Assembly: GCF_900100075.1 (NCBI RefSeq)
Contig: NZ_FNEG01000003.1
Coordinates: 461,978-525,977 of the forward strand
Direction: 5' to 3'
From: Chryseobacterium jejuense
Lineage (GTDB): Bacteria > Bacteroidota > Bacteroidia > Flavobacteriales > Weeksellaceae
Length of the DNA: 64,000 bases
Of this stretch, positions 9,481-17,791 are shown one piece after another. A program made the position numbers and the translations under genes. Under the pieces are notes generated by a model, which was not told where the DNA came from, did no database searches, and was given only the letters and a program-made list of their open reading frames with translations. Position 1 is the first letter of the stretch. Each line of letters begins with the position of its first letter.

Positions 9481-10620
9481 ATGATACAACCTATTAAACA
9501 TTTTGCAATCAACTGGGTGGATGGGATGAAAGTTTCCCAAAGACACCTTAATGATCAGGATAATTTCTTAATTGATACCATCAGAGATTCCAATTCACTT
9601 GGGATTACTACATATAACTATGGGCTTTTGCCTATTTCTACTGAATATACAGACCGCACTATTTTTGATGTTCATAACACGGCTACCAATGATGTACAGC
9701 TTGTTATCAAAAGATGCAGCGCTGTTACTATGGCAGGTTACCGTATCGAATTAAGCGATAGAAGAATCAGTGTAAAATCACTGGCAAAATCAATGAGTGA
9801 AGAGCAGGCAGATGGAGAATATTACATCCTGATCTCTGTAAATCCGTTTGATAAAGTTCCTTTTGGAGATATTGATCCGGAAGAAATTCCACCACGTCAC
9901 CCAAGTGCACAACCCAATCACCACATTGAACTTCTTCCTGTAACTTCTTTGAACAGCAGCTATTCAGGAGGAAATTATCTGATTATCGGTAAAGTAGATT
10001 TAAAAGCAAACATCGCACAGGTTGATTCTAATTTTATTCCACCTTGTACATCTGTTCAGAGTCATCCGGCTCTGGTAGATTATTATAGCAGCTTTGCAAA
10101 ATCTATTGGAAACCTGCAGCAATATGCTTTCAAAATCATCCAGAAAGCATCTCACAAGAACCAGAACACAGCTTTAGCACAGAATGTTAAGTTTGTTTGT
10201 AATACGATGGTGACTACTTTTGGAGATATGTATTTCCAATTCAGAAATATTACCCCTTACCAACCACCGGTATTTTTAATTGAGTCTTTTGCAAGATTAG
10301 CCCTTCATTTATACAACTCAACACAGCTTCTGGTTCCTGCAGAATTGGAAGAAATGCTGAACTATAGCTTAGAGTGGAGCGAAATTGCACCACATACTTT
10401 ATTAAATCAGCTTTCTATTGTAGCAGAAACAAACTACGATCATCATAATTGCGGAGAGCCTTTACTTTATATCCAGCAGATGTTAAGAAGTTTAGAAATT
10501 ATTTTCTCTAAACTGAGCGAACTGGATTATATTGGTCAGAGAAAAGAAAATATCATTGTTAACGAACAGGAAGTTTCTACCAACACCAATCCAAAAAGAG
10601 GTTGGAGCGTTTTAGACTAA
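9481..10620 (+). CDS. tssK: Type VI secretion baseplate protein TssK
   Basis: The 379-residue protein opens with INWVDGMKVSQRHLNDQDNFLID, matching the TssK N-terminal pattern W-x-x-G-M-x-x-x-x-x-H-x-x-x-Q. It continues with the beta-rich shell domain (IFDVHNTATNDVQLVIKR, AGYRIELSDRRISV) and a mid-protein helical region. TssK trimers connect the TssF/TssG wedge to the membrane complex. It is the last gene of the three-gene cluster and is followed directly by a terminator, so the transcript does not continue into further tss genes. Confidence 0.85.
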   Translation: MIQPIKHFAINWVDGMKVSQRHLNDQDNFLIDTIRDSNSLGITTYNYGLLPISTEYTDRTIFDVHNTATNDVQLVIKRCSAVTMAGYRIELSDRRISVKSLAKSMSEEQADGEYYILISVNPFDKVPFGDIDPEEIPPRHPSAQPNHHIELLPVTSLNSSYSGGNYLIIGKVDLKANIAQVDSNFIPPCTSVQSHPALVDYYSSFAKSIGNLQQYAFKIIQKASHKNQNTALAQNVKFVCNTMVTTFGDMYFQFRNITPYQPPVFLIESFARLALHLYNSTQLLVPAELEEMLNYSLEWSEIAPHTLLNQLSIVAETNYDHHNCGEPLLYIQQMLRSLEIIFSKLSELDYIGQRKENIIVNEQEVSTNTNPKRGWSVLD

Positions 10621-10644
10621 AAACTTTTTCAATTATAAAAAGAT

Positions 10645-10676
10645 AAATCCCGAATTTTCTAATTCGGGATTTTTTT
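10645..10676 (+). terminator. Rho-independent terminator closing the T6SS trio
   Basis: AAATCCCGAATT and AATTCGGGATTT form a 12-bp stem with a short TTCT loop, followed by T7. It starts 25 bases after the tssK stop. Confidence 0.9.
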
Positions 10677-10680
10677 ATTG

Positions 10681-11070
10681 GTTTTTGTATCACAGTAAAA
10701 CTATTGTGATATTTCCTCCTTGCACCTTAAATACGGTTCCCGTTTTCTCATGCATTATATTATTTACCCTACATCATAGACCCTACATCATGTTATTTTT
10801 AAATCCCATATTGATGAATATATACTATGGTGGCTTGTATATAATGTATTGATAATCAAATTATTGCATTGATAAAGTATGCGTGTAGTATATTGTTTTT
10901 AACAGTTCTTTTAATTTATGCTATAGTTTTGTGATAATCTGTTGTTTATTGTTTGGTTTGTTTATCGAATCATCAATAATTGAAGTAATAAGATTGCAAA
11001 ACCGAAATTATAATTTTAAAATCTGATATCAATATTCAAATTATAAATGCAATAACTCAAAAAAATATCT
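10681..11070. other. AT-rich intergenic region upstream of the outer-membrane barrel gene
   Basis: No ORF is supportable. At about 10768-10791 there is a short direct repeat (two copies of ACCCTACATCATAG with small differences). The rest is AT-rich sequence expected to hold the promoter for the gene at 11071; I could not single out a convincing promoter. Confidence 0.4.
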
Positions 11071-11787
11071 ATGAAAAAAAAGTTGTCGAAAATCTTTTGT
11101 CTTTGTCTTTTTTCTGCCGGAACAGTAGTGATGGGGCAAAATAAACTCAAAATAAGTCTGGATGCCGGGTATACCTATGGTGTTTTAAATTCAGATCTTT
11201 CAAATCTTGTTGATTCAAGATATACTGGGCGGTATGGTTTCGGGGTTAACCTGTCTGGAGAATATATGATCTGGAAATCACTTTTTGTTTCTACCGGAGT
11301 TTCCTTCCAGCAAAAGAACTATAAGTTTGAGAGAACGGGAAGCAGAGATGGATGGTATACAGAATATAATAATAATTTTTTAACCCTCCCTTTAATGGTA
11401 GGAGGTTATATCCTGAATAATCCACATGAAACTACAGGTGTATGGATTAAAATTGCCGGAGGAATGTATACAGATTATTGGCTTAGTATGAAAAGAGAAG
11501 GGCGGTATCCGGTATTTAATGAATTACAGGAAAATGGAACCTTCAATTATACGCAAGTATCGGATAAATATGATTTCAAAAAGAATGAAAATCAGCTTAA
11601 TCGTTGGGGGTATGGGTTGGCAGGTCAAGCGCAGTTAGGATATTCTTTTAATAAGTTTGATGTATATGGATCCTATAACTACCAGTATGGGCTTTCGGAT
11701 ATCAATATGGCGAATGATGATAAAGACCGTAAATCAACCATCCGGTCATATATGATTTCTTTAGGTGTTTCCTATAAGTTTAAATAA
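11071..11787 (+). CDS. Outer-membrane beta-barrel protein (PorT-type fold)
   Basis: The 238-residue protein has a signal peptide (MKKKLSKIFCLCLFSAGTVVMG, cleaved before QNKL) and then alternating hydrophobic strands with aromatic belts (FGVNLSGEYMIWKSLFVSTG, FDVYGSYNYQYGLSDI), ending in SYMISLGVSYKFK, a barrel-closing strand. Size fits an eight-stranded barrel of the outer-membrane-protein-beta-barrel family common in Bacteroidetes. No enzymatic motif is visible. The S41 peptidase gene starts 30 bases downstream on the same strand, so the two probably share a transcript. Confidence 0.8.
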   Translation: MKKKLSKIFCLCLFSAGTVVMGQNKLKISLDAGYTYGVLNSDLSNLVDSRYTGRYGFGVNLSGEYMIWKSLFVSTGVSFQQKNYKFERTGSRDGWYTEYNNNFLTLPLMVGGYILNNPHETTGVWIKIAGGMYTDYWLSMKREGRYPVFNELQENGTFNYTQVSDKYDFKKNENQLNRWGYGLAGQAQLGYSFNKFDVYGSYNYQYGLSDINMANDDKDRKSTIRSYMISLGVSYKFK

Positions 11788-11817
11788 AAAGTTTTCCTAT
11801 CAATTAAAATATATACA

Positions 11818-13476
11818 ATGAAAAAAAGCGTCATTTATTTAGGGCTAGCACTGTTTTCAGCATCAGTGACATTCAATTCCTGTATGCAGGAAAATGATTC
11901 CCCTATTACAGAGCCAACAAGATATACAAGCAATGATATAAAATCCTATGCCGATCTTTTTAAAGTATTCTGGACGGTAATGGATCAGCGATATAATTAT
12001 TTTTATGAACAAAAAGGAAAAGATGGTATGGATTGGAATGCTATCTATAAAGAATATTATCCAAAATTTGCCGCTTTAAAATCCTATAATGGAGGGGTAA
12101 GCGATGCGGAATTTCAGGCGGATGCTGAAAAAGCAAGGGTATATTTTACAGAAATCATAAATCCTATCATTGACAGACATTTTTACGTTAAAATAAAAGT
12201 ACCCTTTTCAAATTCCGGTATTACCAATACCTATACTTTTTATGGAGGGATGAACGAAGCGAGATCCAATACTTATCCGTTTGATGCTAAATACGGATAT
12301 ATGAAAGACAGGCTTCAGGATGGAGCTGTGCTAGCGAATAATTTTTTGTTGGCGGGTAATTTGAAGTCTAATCCGGATATTTATTATTTCAGTTTCAAAA
12401 GTTTTTCATTATCTACAAATTTTAAGATTACTCTTCTTGATAAATATTTAAGCCCGGATCCGGGAAATTCGCTTGTTCTTACACCTGCTGCTATTGAAAG
12501 CAGTACACAACTCAACGCAATTAGTGATGTTAACAAGAGAAATGAAGTTAAAAATTTTACTATCAATATTTTAAACGAATGGAATTCATTTCCAAATTCA
12601 AATGAGATGAAATCTTTCAATAGTCAGATTGGAACGTTTAAAAGTACAGAAGTTTTATCAGATGCATTTTTAAGTGTAACCCAGCAGTTACTCACGAAGT
12701 CTAATAATCTTGTGAAATATAACAGTACAGCTACTTATTCATCAGTGTTAAGTAGTGAAACTCTTGCTTATATCCAATGGTTTATCCAGCAGATGGATAA
12801 TCATGTAAAATATGGATATAATCTTGGCCAGTTCCAGAGTGCAGCCAATAAAATACTGACCAATGCTTCTTTTTATCAAAAGTTTCTAAATCCTTTACAC
12901 AAAGGAGATATTAAAAAAGTGATTATTGATTTAAGAGGCAACGGTGGTGGTAATATTGTTGATGCCCGTTTTTTCACAGACCGGTTTATTACTAAAAGCG
13001 CTCTTGCATTTTATCAGAGAACAAAAGAGGGGAACGGACAATTTAATTATACTCCGTGGGTTCCGGTACAGGTAAATCCTCATATGTTTGGAATTCCCGG
13101 GAATATTCCGATTGTTGTTTTAACGGATAAAGGAAGTGCAAGTATGTCGGAAATGTCTACATTAATGCTCAAAAGCCAGGGAACTCATGCTATTTCTATG
13201 GGAGATTACAGTGCTGGAGCCACTGCAGGTCTGGGAGGATCAGATGATTTTAATGGAGGCACCCGTGATGCTATTGCCGGTGGTATTCTAGAGTTTTATA
13301 TGCCATTGATGGCCACTAAAAACCTCAATAATGAAGTCATTGAAGGAATTGGTGTGAAACCTGATATTTATGTGACGCCTCCTTCGAATGCTGAAGTTGC
13401 ACAAATGACCAACAGTCCTAAAACATTTGCAGATAGGGTAATGGAAGAAGCCATTAAATATCTTTTAACCAAATAA
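11818..13476 (+). CDS. S41 family peptidase lipoprotein
   Basis: The 552-residue product starts with a lipoprotein signal (MKKSVIYLGLALFSASVTFNSCMQEN; Cys22). The C-terminal catalytic domain shows KKVIIDLRGNGGGNIVDARFF (the S41 core strand and glycine loop) and TDKGSASMSEM, in which the Ser of SASMSE is the expected nucleophile of the Ser/Lys dyad, followed by GDYSAGATAGLGG. The 350-residue N-terminal part has no motif I recognise. The enzyme likely degrades or processes envelope proteins. It lies 30 bases after the barrel gene and ends in a bidirectional terminator shared with blaIND. Confidence 0.88.
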   Translation: MKKSVIYLGLALFSASVTFNSCMQENDSPITEPTRYTSNDIKSYADLFKVFWTVMDQRYNYFYEQKGKDGMDWNAIYKEYYPKFAALKSYNGGVSDAEFQADAEKARVYFTEIINPIIDRHFYVKIKVPFSNSGITNTYTFYGGMNEARSNTYPFDAKYGYMKDRLQDGAVLANNFLLAGNLKSNPDIYYFSFKSFSLSTNFKITLLDKYLSPDPGNSLVLTPAAIESSTQLNAISDVNKRNEVKNFTINILNEWNSFPNSNEMKSFNSQIGTFKSTEVLSDAFLSVTQQLLTKSNNLVKYNSTATYSSVLSSETLAYIQWFIQQMDNHVKYGYNLGQFQSAANKILTNASFYQKFLNPLHKGDIKKVIIDLRGNGGGNIVDARFFTDRFITKSALAFYQRTKEGNGQFNYTPWVPVQVNPHMFGIPGNIPIVVLTDKGSASMSEMSTLMLKSQGTHAISMGDYSAGATAGLGGSDDFNGGTRDAIAGGILEFYMPLMATKNLNNEVIEGIGVKPDIYVTPPSNAEVAQMTNSPKTFADRVMEEAIKYLLTK

Positions 13477-13485
13477 CATTGCATA

Positions 13486-13517
13486 AAAAAGACCTGGCAG
13501 AAGCGCCAGGTCTTTTT
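13486..13517. terminator. Bidirectional terminator between the S41 peptidase and blaIND
   Basis: AAAAAGACCTGGC and GCCAGGTCTTTTT form a 13-bp stem with a 6-base loop. The flanking A and T runs allow it to work on both strands for the two convergent genes. Confidence 0.9.
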
Positions 13518-13532
13518 ATATTCGATTGCTTT

Positions 13533-14252
13533 TTATTTCTTATTCAGAAGTTCTAAAGTGTGTTCAACATGCCCACCGCCTTTCCATTCATCATGTCCAG
13601 GGATCACTAATGTAGCTTTAGAATACTTGGTTTTCAGTTTATTTATAGTCTTTGGCCATTCTTCTACGTTGGCTTCTTTAATATATCCAAGATCAGTAGC
13701 CGAATTGCTTTTTACAAGACATCCGCCGTCCAAGACATTGTATTTTGGGAACCATACCACTACATTATCAGCTGTATGGCCCTCGCCAAGAAAATCTACT
13801 ACAAACTCTTCTCCACCAATATGGTAAGGTTTTCCAGTTTTGATGATTTCAGTGGATGTAGCTTTTCCATCTTTCTTTAAAAACTCATTGGTTTTAGTGG
13901 TTGCATACGTTTTAATCCCTTTATTATTGAAAAAACTCAAGTCTCCTGCGCGGTCATCATGAGAGTGCGTAGCAAATACGGCAACAAGCGGTAAGTTATG
14001 ACGCTTTTGGATGGTATCCATCAGGCTTTGGTACTGTACTTTTTCCCATGGAACATCAAATAAAACAACTCCTTTTTTTGTGACAAGATATACTGAATTG
14101 GCAGAATATTCTCTGCCTCCAAATACTCCAAAAGTTTTATAAATATGTAAGTTATTTTTAATAGGTGGTTCAATGACAAAATCTTTTACCTGTGCACTTG
14201 CTAAAGGGCTCAACAACATCGAAACAATAAAAAACTGAATGCTTTTTTTCAT
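13533..14252 (-). CDS. blaIND: IND-type subclass B1 metallo-beta-lactamase
   Basis: The 239-residue protein has a signal peptide (MKKSIQFFIVSMLLSPLASA) and all B1 zinc ligands: the HxHxD motif in ATHSHDDRAGD, the His of GEGHTADN, the Cys of DGGCLVKS and the His of IPGHDEW. From memory it is almost identical to the IND enzymes intrinsic to Chryseobacterium indologenes, including length and N-terminus. The family hydrolyses penicillins, many cephalosporins and carbapenems in the periplasm. The chromosomal context (S41 peptidase on one side, TonB receptor on the other, no mobile element) fits an intrinsic gene. The exact IND variant cannot be named without alignment. Confidence 0.95.
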   Translation of the reverse strand: MKKSIQFFIVSMLLSPLASAQVKDFVIEPPIKNNLHIYKTFGVFGGREYSANSVYLVTKKGVVLFDVPWEKVQYQSLMDTIQKRHNLPLVAVFATHSHDDRAGDLSFFNNKGIKTYATTKTNEFLKKDGKATSTEIIKTGKPYHIGGEEFVVDFLGEGHTADNVVVWFPKYNVLDGGCLVKSNSATDLGYIKEANVEEWPKTINKLKTKYSKATLVIPGHDEWKGGGHVEHTLELLNKK

Positions 14253-14319
14253 AATTTTTAAAGGTAATAATTAAAGTTTTGGTACTTGTGAGAAAGATGA
14301 ATCTCAACGGAATATTTTG

Positions 14320-14327
14320 CAAACCTA
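14320..14327 (-). promoter_or_regulatory. Candidate -7 element for blaIND
   Basis: On the minus strand the sequence reads TAGGTTTG, a full match to the Bacteroidetes -7 consensus TAnnTTTG, 68 bases before the blaIND start codon. I did not find a good -33 TTTG at the usual spacing, so this is tentative. Confidence 0.4.
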
Positions 14328-14415
14328 GTAAAATTAATTATTGAAGTTTTTGATGAGAAAAAGTTTAACCGTTTTTTAACAGTTCAAGAAATAAAGCAAG
14401 TGAATGTAAAATTAA

Positions 14416-14438
14416 TTATTGCAACATAGTTGCGATAA
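14416..14438. promoter_or_regulatory. Fur-family (candidate Zur) box upstream of the TonB receptor
   Basis: A 23-bp palindrome centred at 14427, with core GCAACATAGTTGC and flanks TTATT / GATAA; 9 of the 11 base pairs are symmetrical. The same core occurs at 51507-51519 and 56374-56386. It lies about 75 bases before the receptor start at 14513. Confidence 0.65.
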
Positions 14439-14512
14439 TGTTTTTTTTATTACTTTTGATTTTTACTAATAATCATTTTCAAAGTTTTTAACAGAATGTA
14501 ATAAAAATCTTA

Positions 14513-16948
14513 ATGTATATGAAATTCAGATTGATGCTGTCAGTACCGGTTGTTTTAATTAGCTTTATGATCAGTGCTCAGAATGTAGAAGTAAGAGGAA
14601 AGGTTATTTTTGAAAATGGAGGGAGTAACGCTGCCGAAATACTAGTGAAAGACACTTCTATAAAAACTTCGGTAGGTAAAAATGGTGATTATATGATCAG
14701 AAATGTTGCTCCCGGAAAGTACCGTCTCTTAGTGAGAGGCAAAGGCTATGAAGATGTTGAGAAAGGAATCTCTGTAGAAAAGAATAATATAATAATTCCT
14801 GACATTATACTGACTCGAGATGCTCATGCAATTGATGAAATAGCGATAACAGGAGTTTCAAAAGAGACTTTAATTAAGGAAAATCCGGTTGCTATTCTGA
14901 GTATTTCTTCCAAACAGATTGAAAGGGCTGTAGCCACGAATATTATCAGTTCATTGGTGAAATCTGCTCCCGGATTGAGTGTAGTAGAAACCGGACCTAA
15001 TATTTCAAAACCTTTTATCCGGGGATTAGGTTATAACCGGGTACTCACCCTTTATGATGGTGTCCGTCAGGAAGGACAGCAGTGGGGTGATGAGCACGGC
15101 ATAGAAGTGGGACCTTATAGTATTGAACATGCAGAGGTGATCAAAGGTCCTGCCAGTCTGATGTTTGGTTCAGATGCATTGGCAGGAGTTGTAAGCCTCT
15201 TTCCTTATATGCCTACTCATAATGATGGTATTGTACATGGAAAAATAACAAGCGAGTATCAGGGAAATAACAGTCTGATTGGAAACGGAATGCAGTTGGG
15301 ATATAAGAAAAACTCCTTTATAGCTGCGTTAAATGCATCTTACAGAATGGCTAAAAATTACAGAACTCCTGTAGACGGACGCGTATATAATACCAATTTT
15401 GAAGAAAAAAATCTTTCTTTCCTCTTGGGTTATAAATCCAATACAAGCTTTTCAAAAATTAATTTTACATTATATGATAATCTACAGGGAATTCCGGATG
15501 GAAGCCGGGATCCGAATACCAGAAAATTTACCTATCAGGTAGGAGAGGGTGATGATGACAATGTAGAGAAAAGGCCCATTGTTTCAGAAAAAAATCTTAA
15601 TTCTTACACCCTTTCTCCCTTACATCAGAGAATTCAGCATTATAGGTTGTATGCTCAACATAGCCAGCAGATTGGAAAAGGTGATCTTGATATTCAACTG
15701 GCTTTACAACAGAATATTCGTAGGGAATATAATCATCCCACAATTCCTTTTCAACCAGGAATGTATGTAAGACTTAACACTCTGAACTATGGAGCACGCT
15801 ATAATTTTCCTAAGTTTTCATCTTTTGAAATCTCTGCAGGAGTAAATGGGATGGTTCAGAATAATAAGAACAAAGCTGCTACAGATTTTCCAATCCCTGA
15901 TTATGATTTGAGCGACGGTGGGATCTATACCTATATTAAATGGAAATATAAGCGACTGAATATAAGTGGAGGAGCTCGTTATGATGTCCGAAATATTCGC
16001 TGGAATAATTTCTATATAAGAACCAATCCTGTAACTCAATTTGAAGAGCAGGTATCCCAGCCTTCTTCCGATACGAGATTAGGATTTGCATCATACAACA
16101 AAACATTTAAAGGGTTTTCGGCCAGTATTGGATCTACTTTTCAACTCACAAAGCAGATTAGCCTTAAAGCCAATATAGGAAGGAGCTACAGGGCACCTAA
16201 TATTACCGAGATTGGTTCCGATGGTTTAGATCCGGGAGCTCATATTGTTTATAAAGGAAATAGAAATTTTAATCCTGAGTTTTCATTACAAGAAGACCTG
16301 GGAGTAAGTACACGTTTTAAAGATTTTTCTGCGGATGTAAGTTGGTTTAACAATCATATCCAGAATTATATATATTTGTCATTATTGATAGATGCACAAG
16401 GAAATCCTTTAGTAGATGCCCAGGAGAATAAAACCTATCAGTACCAGCAAGCTTCTGCTCAGCTATATGGAATGGAAGCCTGGTTCTCATTGCATCCTGA
16501 AAAGTGGAAAGGATTTAATTTTGATACGAGTTTTTCCGTTATTTATGGATTTAACCGTGATAAGGCTTTTAAAGATAAAGGAAATAAGGGGGAATATCTT
16601 CCGCTAATTGCTCCCCTGAAATTATCTGGGAATATTTCTCAGCAAATAATACTGAAATCAAAATTTATTTCTTCAGTTACCCCTACAGCTGAAGTGGAAT
16701 ATTCAGCTGCTCAGAACAGATATCTGGGACTGAATGCCACAGAAACAGCCACACGGGATTATACTTTGGTAAATGTGGGAGCGTCATTAGAATTGCATTA
16801 TTCTGAAAATCATTCTGCAACCTTACAGCTTCAGGTGAATAATTTATTTGATCGTGCTTACCAATCTCATCTTAACCGATTAAAGTATTTAGGAGATATT
16901 TACAATATGGGAAGGAATATATCTTTAAAACTGATTGTTCCTTTTTAA
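14513..16948 (+). CDS. TonB-dependent outer-membrane receptor, probably for metal uptake
   Basis: The 811-residue protein has a signal peptide (MKFRLMLSVPVVLISFMISA; ATG at 14513 or 14519), a carboxypeptidase-regulatory-like domain (about 25-105), a plug domain (about 115-235, with SAPGLSVVETG, RGLGYNRVLTLYDGV, EVIKGPASLMFGSDALAGVV) and a 22-strand barrel ending NISLKLIVPF. The plug carries GDEHGIEVGP, a His/acid-rich loop often seen in metal receptors. A Fur-type palindrome upstream is shared with the ZnuD-like receptor at 49-51 kb, and a DtxR-type regulator gene is its convergent neighbour. Zinc, iron or manganese is therefore the likely cargo; zinc is my preference from the shared box. Confidence 0.88.
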   Translation: MYMKFRLMLSVPVVLISFMISAQNVEVRGKVIFENGGSNAAEILVKDTSIKTSVGKNGDYMIRNVAPGKYRLLVRGKGYEDVEKGISVEKNNIIIPDIILTRDAHAIDEIAITGVSKETLIKENPVAILSISSKQIERAVATNIISSLVKSAPGLSVVETGPNISKPFIRGLGYNRVLTLYDGVRQEGQQWGDEHGIEVGPYSIEHAEVIKGPASLMFGSDALAGVVSLFPYMPTHNDGIVHGKITSEYQGNNSLIGNGMQLGYKKNSFIAALNASYRMAKNYRTPVDGRVYNTNFEEKNLSFLLGYKSNTSFSKINFTLYDNLQGIPDGSRDPNTRKFTYQVGEGDDDNVEKRPIVSEKNLNSYTLSPLHQRIQHYRLYAQHSQQIGKGDLDIQLALQQNIRREYNHPTIPFQPGMYVRLNTLNYGARYNFPKFSSFEISAGVNGMVQNNKNKAATDFPIPDYDLSDGGIYTYIKWKYKRLNISGGARYDVRNIRWNNFYIRTNPVTQFEEQVSQPSSDTRLGFASYNKTFKGFSASIGSTFQLTKQISLKANIGRSYRAPNITEIGSDGLDPGAHIVYKGNRNFNPEFSLQEDLGVSTRFKDFSADVSWFNNHIQNYIYLSLLIDAQGNPLVDAQENKTYQYQQASAQLYGMEAWFSLHPEKWKGFNFDTSFSVIYGFNRDKAFKDKGNKGEYLPLIAPLKLSGNISQQIILKSKFISSVTPTAEVEYSAAQNRYLGLNATETATRDYTLVNVGASLELHYSENHSATLQLQVNNLFDRAYQSHLNRLKYLGDIYNMGRNISLKLIVPF

Positions 16949-17022
16949 TATATAGTCGGGGAAAATTTGAGAAAAATCTTTGAGAAAATAAATGTTACGA
17001 TACATTGATTACACATATAGAA

Positions 17023-17054
17023 AACATAAACCGGTGCCAGCACCGGTTTATGTT
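17023..17054. terminator. Bidirectional terminator between TonB receptor and DtxR-type regulator
   Basis: AACATAAACCGGTG and CACCGGTTTATGTT form a 14-bp stem around a CCAG loop, followed by ATTTTTT. It overlaps the last two bases of the regulator's stop codon. Confidence 0.85.
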
Positions 17055-17706
17055 ATTTTTTCACTAATATTTTCTCCGTAGCTTTTTTACTAAGGATTTC
17101 TTTCTTATCATCAATCTCTATCGTCATTGATTTATCAAAACTTTCAATTTTAATAATTTTCACTTTGGTATTCAGGAGAAGCTTTCTGTCATTTAAATAA
17201 GTTAGGAAAGCGTCATCAGAGAGGGTAACGGAAGCGAAAACAACGGTTTCTCCTTCTTCACATCCGCTTAGCTTCTGAAGATCCTGGGCGATAATGTTTC
17301 CATCCTTATCAGGAATAGGTTCTCCGTGTGGATCGAATTTAGGATAATCCAGAATTTCGTCCATTTTATCAAAGAAAAGCTGAGAATGAACATGTTCAAG
17401 TTGTTCAGCAATTTCATGGACATTTTCCCAGCCGAAATTCATTTTTTTAACCAGAAACATTTCAGTCAGCCTGTGTTTACGAACCACCAAAGCTGCTTCC
17501 CGTTTTCCATTTTCGGTAACGATTAATGGTTTATAGGTTTCATAAATGACCCATTTCTTTTCTGCAAATTTTTTCATCATGTTGTTAACGCTCGGCATTT
17601 TTACATTTAAAAATTTACTGAGTTCGTTAATCGTCACCTTTCCTTCATTGTCAACTAAGTGAAACAAAGCTTTCAGGTAATTTTCTTCTGTTAGGGTTGT
17701 TTTCAA
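17053..17706 (-). CDS. DtxR/MntR-family metal-dependent transcriptional regulator
   Basis: The 217-residue protein starts with TTG (no ATG is available) and reads MKTTLTEENYLKALFHL, the usual DtxR N-terminus. The winged helix-turn-helix spans about residues 8-70 (VTINELSKFLNVKMPSVNNMMKKFAEKKWV). The dimerisation and metal-binding domain (about 75-140) contains HRLTEMFLVKKM, HEIAEQLEHVHS and a CEEGE segment. The C-terminal 70 residues form a FeoA/SH3-like domain. Such proteins bind DNA when loaded with Mn(II) or Fe(II). An inverted repeat at 17709-17738 next to the start suggests autoregulation. Confidence 0.88.
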   Translation of the reverse strand: MKTTLTEENYLKALFHLVDNEGKVTINELSKFLNVKMPSVNNMMKKFAEKKWVIYETYKPLIVTENGKREAALVVRKHRLTEMFLVKKMNFGWENVHEIAEQLEHVHSQLFFDKMDEILDYPKFDPHGEPIPDKDGNIIAQDLQKLSGCEEGETVVFASVTLSDDAFLTYLNDRKLLLNTKVKIIKIESFDKSMTIEIDDKKEILSKKATEKILVKK

Positions 17707-17708
17707 AA

Positions 17709-17738
17709 TGTTAGATGATTTTCAGTACAAATCTAACA
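17709..17738. promoter_or_regulatory. Candidate DtxR-type operator
   Basis: TGTTAGAT (17709-17716) and ATCTAACA (17731-17738) are perfect inverted repeats with a 14-base centre. The site starts 3 bases upstream of the regulator's start codon, between it and the divergent threonine-aldolase-like gene. Confidence 0.5.
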
Positions 17739-17791
17739 AAATAATCTCAAAAGATCACTCTTGTTATTTCAACTTTTTTTACTTTTACACT

